Assembly: GCA_017449135.1 (NCBI GenBank)
Contig: JAFSKE010000095.1
Coordinates: 1 to 37,674 of the forward strand
Length of the DNA: 37,674 nucleotides
From: Synergistaceae bacterium
Lineage (GTDB): Bacteria; Synergistota; Synergistia; Synergistales; Aminobacteriaceae
Direction: 5' to 3'
In this document: in pieces, positions 1-6,975 of the stretch
Layout: each line of letters begins with the position of its first letter
Numbering within the stretch: the first letter of the stretch is position 1
Notes under the pieces: model-generated
Databases searched by the model: none
What the model was told of the DNA's origin: nothing
Seen by the model: only the letters and a program-made list of their open reading frames with translations
Position numbers and translations under genes: made by a program

Positions 1-77
1 CAGTTTCAACTCAGAAAGCCGCTTCAAAGAGCAGCACTGTCCCGGCAAAAAGAGTTGTAAAAGCTAAGAAGAAATAA
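1..77 (+). CDS. C-terminal tail of an unidentified gene (partial)
   Basis: An open frame enters from the left edge and stops at TAA 75-77. The 24 visible residues are rich in Lys, Ala and Ser and end in AKKK. Such basic tails occur on nucleic-acid-binding proteins, for example HU-like or ribosomal proteins, but also elsewhere, so no function is assigned. The frame ends seven bases before the repeat that precedes truA. Confidence 0.55.
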   Translation, partial: VSTQKAASKSSTVPAKRVVKAKKK

Positions 78-83
78 TTTTTG

Positions 84-186
84 CCCCTCCGGTACTTCGT
101 ACCACCTCCCCGTAATACGGAGAGGCAGGGAGCAAAGAGTCTCCCCTTGCTAAGGGGAGATGTCAATTTTAATTGACAGAGAGGTT
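84..186 (-). repeat. Dispersed palindromic repeat, copy 1 (at the 3' end of truA)
   Basis: Read on the minus strand it starts AACCTCTCTGTC at base 186. It contains a self-complementary TGTCAATT/AATTGACA arm pair, a strong hairpin CTCCCCTT-AGC-AAGGGGAG (about 138-158), and a second part with CTCCCCGTA/TACGGAGAG-type pairing and a GGTACTTCGTACC stem, ending in GGAGGGG. It is the mirror partner of the copy at 927-1037 on the other side of truA. The truA stop codon and last residues lie inside it. Confidence 0.85.
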
Positions 187-921
187 TTTATATTTCACTT
201 TCCAAAACCATAATCCGCACGCAGGAGCCGTCATTTCGGAATTTTCACGTTCTCTCCCGTTCAGTAAATCTTTAAGCCATTCGAGATTATTACGTCCGAT
301 TGCTATTGAATTTATGTTGCCGATTATAATTCTCACCATGTTTGTTAAAAATGATTTCGCTTTTATGCTTATGATTGATAAGTTGCCTTTGTTTCGGATT
401 TTCAGACTTTCGACAGTTCTAAAAGAATCTTCGGGACATTCGACAGCTCTGCAAAATGCTTTGAAATCATGCCGGCCTTCAATTAATTTACAGGCTTCTT
501 TTACAAGTTCAAAATCCCATTTTCTGCCTTTCCGCCACCAAACGAAATTATTTAACATCGGAGGGCAGACGGAATCATGATAAATAAAATATTTATATTC
601 ACGTAAAATCGCACTGTAGCGGGCATTAAAATCTTCGGGGACGTTAAAAATTTTCATTATTCTTATGTCTTCAGGAAGATAAAAATTTATTGCGAGTCTC
701 AACTTTTCCGGCGTAAAAACTTTTTCCATGCTGAAAGAGGCAACCTGCCCCCAAGCGTTTACACCTTTATCTGTTCTTCCTGCCCCTGTGATTCTGATTT
801 CAGAACCTGCAATTTTCGTCAAAACTCCTTCGATTATTTCCTGAATGCTTATTGCGTCAGGCTGAATCTGCCAACCGGAATAATTTTTGCCAAGATATGA
901 AATTTTTGCTGCGTAGTTCAT
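169..921 (-). CDS. truA: tRNA pseudouridine synthase A
   Basis: TruA converts uridines at positions 38-40 of the tRNA anticodon stem-loop to pseudouridine in the cytoplasm. The 250-residue protein has the usual family length. It starts with the typical beta-strand region (YLGKNYSGWQ) and carries the catalytic-loop motif GRTDKGV at about residues 48-54, where the Asp is the nucleophile. The ATG at 921-919 is followed by the expected N-terminus. The last five residues (NLSVN) and the TAA are encoded by the palindromic repeat at 84-186, so the C-terminus has been set by the repeat. A second inverted repeat copy starts just upstream of the start codon. The gene is therefore bracketed by inverted repeats and probably depends on a promoter in or beyond the 927-1037 repeat. 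Confidence 0.95.
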   Translation of the reverse strand: MNYAAKISYLGKNYSGWQIQPDAISIQEIIEGVLTKIAGSEIRITGAGRTDKGVNAWGQVASFSMEKVFTPEKLRLAINFYLPEDIRIMKIFNVPEDFNARYSAILREYKYFIYHDSVCPPMLNNFVWWRKGRKWDFELVKEACKLIEGRHDFKAFCRAVECPEDSFRTVESLKIRNKGNLSIISIKAKSFLTNMVRIIIGNINSIAIGRNNLEWLKDLLNGRERENSEMTAPACGLWFWKVKYKNLSVN

Positions 922-926
922 TTTAA

Positions 927-1037
927 TTTAACCTCTCTGTCAACTAAAATTGACATCTCCCCTTAGCAAGGGGAGACTCTTTACATAATGCCTCTCCGCT
1001 TGTGGGGAGGTGTCAATCGAAGATTGACGGAGGGGTT
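927..1037 (+). repeat. Dispersed palindromic repeat, copy 2 (between truA and pfk)
   Basis: Full-length copy. The left end is TTTAACCTCTCTGTC and the right end is the inverted relative GACGGAGGGGTT, giving imperfect terminal inverted repeats. Inside are TGTCAACT/AATTGACA, the CTCCCCTTAGCAAGGGGAG hairpin, a CCTCTCCGC/GTGGGGAGG hairpin and TGTCAATC/GATTGACG. The two halves look like two copies of one unit in opposite orientation. No coding capacity is evident. It lies within the 128-base gap between truA and the phosphofructokinase gene. Confidence 0.85.
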
Positions 1038-1049
1038 GACATTGTAAAA

Positions 1050-2279
1050 TTAGCTGTAAAGTCTTTCAACTGCTCCGTGTACTTCTTCGAGTACTGCCTG
1101 ATATTTCTGTCTCGGTCTGCCAAAACATACGTCCATTTGTTCATAGAATGAAACTGTTTCAAGGCCGACAAATCTTTGTGCGATTGCTTCGGCTGTAGGC
1201 ATGTAACGAATTTTCCCGTCATACATTTTTACAACTGTTACACCGCTGACACCTTCATCAAGCAAAATTACTGCTGCTGCTCCGATCTGTTTTCCGAAGT
1301 TTACGTCATAAGCAGAAGTTTCGCCGCTTCGTACAATATGGCTTGGGATTACTTCTCGAATTTCAGGAATTTCAAAAACACCCGGAACATACATTCCTGT
1401 TGTTTTCATAAACTGCTTAATTTCGGGATCGTCTTTCATTTTGTTTTCGAGAGTGTCTTTAACAAATTTTCCTGCGCCTGCAAGTTTCGGGTGTCCGAAT
1501 GAATCTTTTGCTACTCCGCCGCCTTCTGAAAATAATTGTCCGTCCTGCCCTCTTACGCCTTCAGCGACAACGATTGTGTAAGTTCCTGCGTGAACGTCTG
1601 AATTTAGAATCCTGCGAATGTAATAATGTTTCATGTGTGCGTAGACAGCATCGAAATCTACGGGGACTTCGGGAATTAATATGCAGTCTGCGTCCGCTGC
1701 AATTCCGCCTCTAAATGCCGTGTGCCCTGCATAACGTCCGAAAACTTCGATAACCATAATTCTGTTATGAGTCGTTCCGGTGGTTTTGAGGTCGTCAACG
1801 ATTTTTGCGATTTTGTTAATTGCCGAGTCTCCTCCGACTGAATAAGTCTGTAAATCCAAGTCCATTGTCTTAGGAGCATGAACGCAGGGGATTCCGTGTT
1901 CGGACAAATCGACAACAACGCTTCCAGTATCATCACCGCCCGAAATTAATAAAGCGTCGAGATTATGTTTTCTCAAACCCATTTCGATTCTTTCGTATTT
2001 GTCGGGGTCATTGATTTTTGAGATTTTTACCCGGCTGTGTCCTGCGTCGCTTCCTGCGAAAGATGAATTTACGTGATCCGTGCGTTCTTCGTCAAGTTCA
2101 ACGAGTTTGTCAAAATTCACAAGATTATAAAGCCCTGCGTAACCATTGGGGATTGTGAACGTTCTGATTCCTCGCATTAAAGCAGCTTTTGCCGCACCTC
2201 TGATAACCGCATTAAGACCTCCGCAATCTCCGCCTGAAGTAATAATGCCGATGTTTTTAATACCTTTTTTTACTTCCAA
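1050..2279 (-). CDS. pfk: 6-phosphofructokinase, probably pyrophosphate-dependent
   Basis: Phosphorylates fructose 6-phosphate to fructose 1,6-bisphosphate in glycolysis. The 409-residue protein has the N-terminal phosphate-donor loop (SGGDCGGLN, residues 15-23), GGDD at 114-117, PKTMDLD at 136-142 and EVFGRYAGH at 178-186. In this superfamily GGDD together with PKT (instead of GGDG with PGT) is typical of enzymes using pyrophosphate, so a PPi donor is inferred. The usual TIDND catalytic segment reads TMDLD here: the catalytic Asp is kept and the Asn is replaced by Leu. The start is a TTG at 2279-2277 preceded by AAAGGAAG. No cofactor test is possible from sequence alone. Confidence 0.92.
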   Translation of the reverse strand: MEVKKGIKNIGIITSGGDCGGLNAVIRGAAKAALMRGIRTFTIPNGYAGLYNLVNFDKLVELDEERTDHVNSSFAGSDAGHSRVKISKINDPDKYERIEMGLRKHNLDALLISGGDDTGSVVVDLSEHGIPCVHAPKTMDLDLQTYSVGGDSAINKIAKIVDDLKTTGTTHNRIMVIEVFGRYAGHTAFRGGIAADADCILIPEVPVDFDAVYAHMKHYYIRRILNSDVHAGTYTIVVAEGVRGQDGQLFSEGGGVAKDSFGHPKLAGAGKFVKDTLENKMKDDPEIKQFMKTTGMYVPGVFEIPEIREVIPSHIVRSGETSAYDVNFGKQIGAAAVILLDEGVSGVTVVKMYDGKIRYMPTAEAIAQRFVGLETVSFYEQMDVCFGRPRQKYQAVLEEVHGAVERLYS

Positions 2280-2353
2280 AATTACAAACTTCCTTTCGTT
2301 AAAATTTTTTCGTTTGTTGCTTTATTATACAGTGGAATAAAAATATTTGAGGA

Positions 2354-3235
2354 TTAATAATTAAATGTTGATGCAAAAGTCAGTCCGAGTTCTTGTGCTT
2401 TCTTCTTTGCGAAATTCCATGCTCTGTCGGAAGTCAAAGCGTAACCGTTATGATGATGAAGTTCTGCTATTTTGTTGTCTTTATATGCGAGATTTGTAAA
2501 AACAAAACTGGTAGGGTCAAGATTTATGGTTTCCGTAATAGGAGTTCCTTTTTGACGATTACGTTGTTGCATATTTGATATATTTCGTGCTGACATTCCG
2601 ACAAAATTTTCAAGTACGTTTACATCTTGGCCAACATAAATTCTTGGTACATTCTGATTACTTCCTTTTGCAGCAGGAGGAAAATCAGGTTCGGCCGTTA
2701 TAATCAAATCTGTCTTAAACTTTTTATTCTTTTCAGCACTGCCAATTACGATTGTTTTACCCTTTACGCAGACTCTGTTATACATCACATTTGACAATAT
2801 CATTTTTGCGTTTGGACTGTCATCATATTCATCTTCAGGAACGGAGCGTTCTTTCTTTGTGAGTTTTATATCAAGTGCAGGTTTGTTATAAGCGAGGATA
2901 TTATTTCCAAGTTCACAAAGATCATTTTCGATTCTTCCGCTTAGGAACAGAAGCCTGTCATATTCTTTTGAGCGATAATATTCTTCTTCTGTCATGTTTG
3001 AAAAATCGGGTTCTGATTCTGATTTTGTAACGGAGGGTTGAGGAGTTTCGTTTTGAGTTTTTGGCTGGGTTTCGGATTTTGAATTTTTGTTTTTGTTTTG
3101 CTCTTGTTTCACGGCTTCGTTAATCACCGTAATCAAAGCTCCCTTTAGCAAATCTTCTCCCGATATTGCGAACACGGGCAACGACACTGAAAGCAACAAA
3201 ACTGCTGCCATGATGACTGCTAAAAATTTCTTCAT
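2354..3235 (-). CDS. Secreted protein of unknown function, paralogue A
   Basis: No known family is recognised. The 293-residue product has a clear signal peptide (MKKF, hydrophobic core, likely cleavage after VFA at about residue 23). A low-complexity linker rich in Lys, Asn, Gln, Glu and Ser follows (about 43-80), then a mature domain of roughly 210 residues. Residues 152-169 (YNRVCV.GKTIVIGSAEK) are almost identical to a segment of the neighbouring gene at 3300-3893. Other shared points are a LGNxIL segment before it, a VG...VLE segment after it, and a C-terminal S-x-RA-x-x-F-x-x-K-x-x-ELG pattern. The two genes are therefore tandem paralogues, and this one has the longer linker. The ATG is preceded by a GGGGGAA ribosome-binding site. 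An extracytoplasmic location is inferred. Confidence 0.8.
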   Translation of the reverse strand: MKKFLAVIMAAVLLLSVSLPVFAISGEDLLKGALITVINEAVKQEQNKNKNSKSETQPKTQNETPQPSVTKSESEPDFSNMTEEEYYRSKEYDRLLFLSGRIENDLCELGNNILAYNKPALDIKLTKKERSVPEDEYDDSPNAKMILSNVMYNRVCVKGKTIVIGSAEKNKKFKTDLIITAEPDFPPAAKGSNQNVPRIYVGQDVNVLENFVGMSARNISNMQQRNRQKGTPITETINLDPTSFVFTNLAYKDNKIAELHHHNGYALTSDRAWNFAKKKAQELGLTFASTFNY

Positions 3236-3299
3236 TATAATAATTCCCCCTAATTAAAATTAAAATTAAATTGAGTTTTTTGATTCTAACATAAAAATG

Positions 3300-3893
3300 T
3301 TATTCTCCCATTCCGAGTTCTTCGCATTTTCTATCGAAAAATCTTTTTGCCCTTTCAGAAGCAAACAAGCCCTCAAAATATAATTCAAGCTGTGTGATTG
3401 TTCTGTTCGTACACGAAACATATACATATACGGGAGTCGTAACAGGCGGATTTAAGCAAATGTACATGTCATCTTCGGAATAAGTTGTGCCTAAAAGTTT
3501 TTCAAGAACGCTTATATTTGCACCGACATGAACTCCATCGAAATCGACAGCAGGATCGCACGTTGTTACAATGCCGGATTCAAATTTTTTGTCTTTTTCA
3601 GCACTGCCGATTACAATAGTTTTTCCCCGCACGCAAACTCTGTTATAAACTTGGCTTTGTCTAAAACTGATTTCACGTTCTTCACTTTTTAACTTAAATT
3701 CACGAAGGGGCTTTTCACGTTTGAGAATGTCATTTCCCAAATTCGTTAAAACTTCCATAAGTCCGTTATAGACATGGAATGTTCTATTAATTTTTTCTTC
3801 AGTCCATTTCGGAAAATAGTCATCTTCGGCAAAAGCTGAAAACGGCATTATGAAAATCAAAATTGCGATTAACGCAAAAAACTTTTTAATCAT
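3300..3893 (-). CDS. Secreted protein of unknown function, paralogue B
   Basis: A 197-residue protein with a signal peptide (MIKKFFALIAILIFIMPF, likely cleavage after AFA at about residue 22) and no recognised family. It carries the same block as the downstream gene at residues 83-100 (YNRVCV.GKTIVIGSAEK), a preceding LGNDIL segment and a C-terminal SERAKRFFDRKCEELG end. It lacks the polar linker of paralogue A. A strong AAGGAGGAA ribosome-binding site precedes the ATG. A 64-base gap to paralogue A and the same strand suggest co-transcription. It diverges from the glycerol facilitator gene. The function, and whether the two proteins act together, are unknown. Confidence 0.8.
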   Translation of the reverse strand: MIKKFFALIAILIFIMPFSAFAEDDYFPKWTEEKINRTFHVYNGLMEVLTNLGNDILKREKPLREFKLKSEEREISFRQSQVYNRVCVRGKTIVIGSAEKDKKFESGIVTTCDPAVDFDGVHVGANISVLEKLLGTTYSEDDMYICLNPPVTTPVYVYVSCTNRTITQLELYFEGLFASERAKRFFDRKCEELGMGE

Positions 3894-3967
3894 GTAAAAG
3901 TTCCTCCTTAAAAAAATTCACGATTAGAATAATTATATCTGATAAAAACTAATACCGAAAATTTCTA

Positions 3968-4107
3968 ATGACATTAAAAAAAATTATTCTAAAATAATAC
4001 TAATTCAACAAAAAGATTTTTTTTCGGGAAAAAATAATTTCTCGCTTAACCTGCGGGGGCTTAAGAGTTGAAATTGTTTCCTGAAAATGTATAAAATCAC
4101 AAGGAGG
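3968..4107 (+). promoter_or_regulatory. Putative promoter and leader region of the glpF-glpK operon
   Basis: Two sigma-70-like candidates are visible. ATGACA (3968-3973) and TAAAAT (3990-3995) are 16 bases apart and would give a leader of about 120 bases. TTGAAA (4068-4073) and TATAAA (4090-4095) are also 16 apart but would start transcription at the ribosome-binding site, so they are less likely. Between them lies a CTTAA-N11-TTAAG inverted repeat (about 4045-4065) that could be an operator. The ribosome-binding site AAGGAGG is at 4101-4107. No known riboswitch was recognised. Confidence 0.35.
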
Positions 4108-4120
4108 ATTATTTATTATC

Positions 4121-4876
4121 ATGTTCACAACAGGACCTGTATTAGGTGAATTTTTCGGTACACTTGTACTTGTCGTATTTGGAGACGGTAACGTTGCAAA
4201 TTTAGTTCTCAAAGATTCAAAAGCAAACGGCTCGAACTGGGTTCACATTTGCTGGGGCTGGGCATGGGCAGTAGGTCTCGGAGTATTCGCAGCAAACGCA
4301 CTCGGATCATCACAGGGAGATCTTAACCCTGCTGTAACAGTTGCAAAAACTTTAGCAGGCGTTTACGGTTCATGGGGAGAAGCCTGCAACATCATCATCG
4401 CTCAAATGATCGGCGGATTCTGCGGTGCAGTTATCGTATGGCTTGCATATTTAAGTCATTGGAAAGGTTCAAACCCTGATTCAATGCTCGGCGTATTCTG
4501 CACAGCCCCTAACAAGAGCAGAGAAGAACGCAATCTTTGCTGCTGTTTCATCACTGAAGTAATCGCTACATTCTTCCTTGTTACGTTAATTATGTGCGTA
4601 TTCTCAAAAGGTGTTGCAACCGAAGCAGGATTTACACCTGGTATGGGAACATTCCTTGTAGTCGGAATCATTTACGGACTTGGTGCAGCACTCGGCGGGC
4701 CTACCGGTTACGCTTTGAACCCTGCCAGAGATTTGAGCCCCCGTATTGCACACTTTGTACTTCCTATCCCCGGTAAGAGAGATTCGGATTGGGGTTACGC
4801 ATTAATTCCGGTTATCGGCCCATTAGTCGGAGCTGTCGGAGCTTACTTCTTCTGCCACGCTGTAGGAATTATGTAA
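4121..4876 (+). CDS. glpF: Glycerol uptake facilitator (aquaglyceroporin, MIP family)
   Basis: A channel that lets glycerol diffuse through the cytoplasmic membrane. The 251-residue protein has the two half-helix signatures of the family: NPA at residues 69-71 within GDLNPAVT and NPA at 200-202 within ALNPARD. The Arg at 203 forms the selectivity filter, and the following Asp (204) is characteristic of glycerol facilitators rather than water-only channels. Six hydrophobic helices can be drawn. A Cys-rich patch (NLCCCF) lies at about 138-143. The ATG follows AAGGAGG by 13 bases. glpK starts 65 bases downstream on the same strand, so the two genes form an operon for glycerol entry and trapping. 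Confidence 0.95.
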   Translation: MFTTGPVLGEFFGTLVLVVFGDGNVANLVLKDSKANGSNWVHICWGWAWAVGLGVFAANALGSSQGDLNPAVTVAKTLAGVYGSWGEACNIIIAQMIGGFCGAVIVWLAYLSHWKGSNPDSMLGVFCTAPNKSREERNLCCCFITEVIATFFLVTLIMCVFSKGVATEAGFTPGMGTFLVVGIIYGLGAALGGPTGYALNPARDLSPRIAHFVLPIPGKRDSDWGYALIPVIGPLVGAVGAYFFCHAVGIM

Positions 4877-4941
4877 AAAGTTTCTGCCCCCGCAATTTTG
4901 TTTTTTGGAGATAAAAAATTTCGCAGGAGGAAAGAATTTCA

Positions 4942-6474
4942 ATGTCAGAGAAAAAATATGTAGCAGCTATAGATCAAGGCACAACAAGCACACGTTGTAT
5001 GTTATTCACGAAAGACGGCCGCCCTGCAGCTTCTTATCAAATGGAACACGAACAGATTTTCCCGCACCCCGGCTGGGTCGAACATAACGCAATGGAAATC
5101 TGGAGCAGAACTCAGGACGTTATTAGAGGTGCAATGGCTTCTGTCAACGCTACGGCAGATGACATCGCAGCCGTCGGAATCACGAATCAGAGAGAAACAA
5201 CTGTTGTCTGGGATAAAGCAACAGGAAAACCGATTTACAATGCAATAGTATGGCAATGCACAAGAACTCAGGATTTTTGTGCTGAATGGCTCAAGAAACC
5301 CGGCTGGGGTCAGAACGAAAAAGGCGAAGGAAAAGTTAAGGACATCACGGGATTATTAATCAACCCTTATTTCTCCGGAACTAAAATCCGCTGGATTCTT
5401 GACAACGTACCCGGCGCAAGAGAAAAAGCAGAGAAAGGCGAATTACTTTTCGGAAACACTGACACATGGTTAATCTGGAATTTAACCGGCGGAGTCAATG
5501 GCGGTGTTCATGTAACTGACGTGTCGAACGCTTCGAGAACTCTTTTAATGAACATCAAAACTCTTCAATGGGACGAAGAAATGATGAAGGAGTTACAGGT
5601 TCCTGCTTCAATGCTTCCTAAAATCATGCCTTCGAGCTACGTTTACGGAAAGACAACGAAAGACGGTGCATTCGGCGGAGAAATTCCCGTTGCAGGAGAT
5701 TTAGGAGATCAGCAGGCAGCGTTATTCGGTCAGGCATGTTTGAGCGAGGGTGAAGCTAAAAACACTTACGGAACAGGCTGCTTTATGTTAATGAACATCG
5801 GAGATAAACCAATCCCCTCAAAGAACGGATTATTAACGACAGCGTTTTATTCACGTGAACCTGGAAAATGCTATTACGCCCTCGAAGGTTCAATCGCCAT
5901 TGCGGGTGCTGCAATTCAGTGGCTCAGAGATAACTTGAAACTTGTTGACGATGCCCCCGTTACGGAATACTTTGCTGGAAAAGTCAAAGACAGTGCGGGA
6001 ATTTATTTTGTTCCTGCGTTTTCGGGATTATTCGCCCCATATTGGGACATGACTGCAAGAGGAGCTATTGTAGGCTTAACACGTTACGTCAGGAAAGAAC
6101 ATTTTATCCGTGCAACACTTGAAAGCCTTTGCTATCAGACAAGAGACGTTATCGAAGCAATGGAAAAAGATTCCGGAAAGAAATTAACAGCGTTGAAAGT
6201 TGACGGCGGTGCAGTAGTTAATAATCTGTTAATGCAGTTGCAGGCGGATATTTTGGGAGCTGAAGTTGTAAGACCCGTAGTAAATGAAACAACAGCACTC
6301 GGAGCTTCATATGCGGCAGGACTTGCAGTAGGTTTCTGGAAAGACGAAGGAGACATCAGAGCAAACTGGGCACAGGACAGAAAATTTGAGCCCGAACTTT
6401 CAGCCGAAGAACGTGAAAAAGATTACGCAGGCTGGAAGAAAGCAATCGAAAAATGCAGAAATTGGACGGACTAA
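4942..6474 (+). CDS. glpK: Glycerol kinase
   Basis: ATP-dependent phosphorylation of glycerol to sn-glycerol 3-phosphate in the cytoplasm, trapping glycerol imported by the GlpF encoded just upstream. The 510-residue length is typical. The FGGY-kinase start [11 protein letters not shown] (phosphate loop), the substrate-binding segment [17 protein letters not shown], and the C-terminal ATP-site motif [12 protein letters not shown] are all present. A strong AGGAGG (4925-4930) sits 11 bases before the ATG. A well-formed terminator follows at 6498-6528, so glpFK is a two-gene transcription unit separate from the dehydrogenase genes downstream. Confidence 0.97.
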   Translation: MSEKKYVAAIDQGTTSTRCMLFTKDGRPAASYQMEHEQIFPHPGWVEHNAMEIWSRTQDVIRGAMASVNATADDIAAVGITNQRETTVVWDKATGKPIYNAIVWQCTRTQDFCAEWLKKPGWGQNEKGEGKVKDITGLLINPYFSGTKIRWILDNVPGAREKAEKGELLFGNTDTWLIWNLTGGVNGGVHVTDVSNASRTLLMNIKTLQWDEEMMKELQVPASMLPKIMPSSYVYGKTTKDGAFGGEIPVAGDLGDQQAALFGQACLSEGEAKNTYGTGCFMLMNIGDKPIPSKNGLLTTAFYSREPGKCYYALEGSIAIAGAAIQWLRDNLKLVDDAPVTEYFAGKVKDSAGIYFVPAFSGLFAPYWDMTARGAIVGLTRYVRKEHFIRATLESLCYQTRDVIEAMEKDSGKKLTALKVDGGAVVNNLLMQLQADILGAEVVRPVVNETTALGASYAAGLAVGFWKDEGDIRANWAQDRKFEPELSAEEREKDYAGWKKAIEKCRNWTD

Positions 6475-6497
6475 TTTAATCGGAGTTTATTCTTTGG

Positions 6498-6528
6498 CAG
6501 CCTCGACACAAACGGGGCTGTCGTTTTT
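6498..6528 (+). terminator. Rho-independent terminator after glpK
   Basis: CAGCCTCG (6498-6505), a seven-base loop ACACAAA, and CGGGGCTG (6513-6520) form an 8-bp stem with one G-T pair. It is followed by TCGTTTTT. It ends the glpFK unit just before the toxin-antitoxin pair. Confidence 0.8.
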
Positions 6529-6555
6529 ATGAATTGTCAAAGGAGTTGTTTTTGC

Positions 6556-6750
6556 GTGAGTACATATACGGCTGTTATTCATAAGGAAGGCGACTTATAT
6601 GTTGCTGATTGTCCTGAAGTAGGCTGCGTAAGTCAGGGATCGACCATTGAGAGTGCTTTGAAAAATCTCAAAGAAGCAACTGAATTATATCTTGAAGCAA
6701 CAGAATATGTACCATGCGGGCATACTTACATAACAACTTTCAATGCTTGA
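6556..6750 (+). CDS. hicB: HicB-like antitoxin
   Basis: Small HicB-family protein with the UPF0150-type fold: YTAVIHKEGDLYVADCPEVG followed by SQGSTIESALKNLKEATELY. HicB antitoxins bind and neutralise HicA mRNA interferases and often repress their own operon. The GTG at 6556 is the better start, because AAAGGAG at 6539-6545 precedes it with good spacing. The ATG at 6529 in the same frame would place the ribosome-binding site inside the gene, at the foot of the glpK terminator. The product from GTG is about 64 residues. No helix-turn-helix or ribbon-helix-helix extension is present, so autoregulation is uncertain. The stop overlaps the start of the HicA-like gene. Confidence 0.8.
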   Translation: MSTYTAVIHKEGDLYVADCPEVGCVSQGSTIESALKNLKEATELYLEATEYVPCGHTYITTFNA

Positions 6751-6946
6751 ATTACGGGGATTTTCGGAGCGAGATGTTATTAAAATTCTTCAGCGTCTCG
6801 TCTTTGTCTTAACAAGGATAAAGGGCAGCCATGCGGTTATGCGTAATCTTGTACCTTTACATAATGAACTTGCTACTGGAACTTTACGGAGTGTATTAAG
6901 ACAGGCAGATATTTCACCTGAAGAATTTTTAAGTAACGTAAATTAA
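6743..6946 (+). CDS. hicA: HicA-like mRNA interferase toxin, short form
   Basis: The 67-residue product fits HicA, a double-stranded-RNA-binding-fold ribonuclease that cleaves mRNA. It keeps the catalytic His in KGSHAVM and the C-terminal GTLRSVLRQADISPEEFL helix. Between MRN and VPLHN only one residue remains where HicA proteins usually have about six to eight (a beta-hairpin), so a small in-frame loss is inferred and activity is uncertain. The ATG at 6743 overlaps the hicB stop by eight bases, a normal antitoxin-toxin coupling. The pair sits between glpK and the glycerol 3-phosphate dehydrogenase genes, with only 29 bases to the next start, so readthrough into the glpA-like gene is likely. 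Confidence 0.75.
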   Translation: MLELRGFSERDVIKILQRLVFVLTRIKGSHAVMRNLVPLHNELATGTLRSVLRQADISPEEFLSNVN

Positions 6947-6975
6947 ATTTTTATAAGAGGGAGGAGAGTTTAATT

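Noticed and set aside
84-1037. Possible CRISPR-like array from the recurring CTCCCCTTAGCAAGGGGAG
   Set aside because: The copies are scattered between genes, not regularly spaced, and have no spacers or cas genes nearby. They are palindromic dispersed repeats.
3968-4120. Possible riboswitch in the glpF leader
   Set aside because: Only a short CTTAA inverted repeat is visible; no conserved riboswitch core was recognised. Kept only as a putative promoter/operator region.
4905-5256. Overlapping short frames on both strands at the start of glpK
   Set aside because: They overlap the confidently identified glycerol kinase and have no recognisable product.
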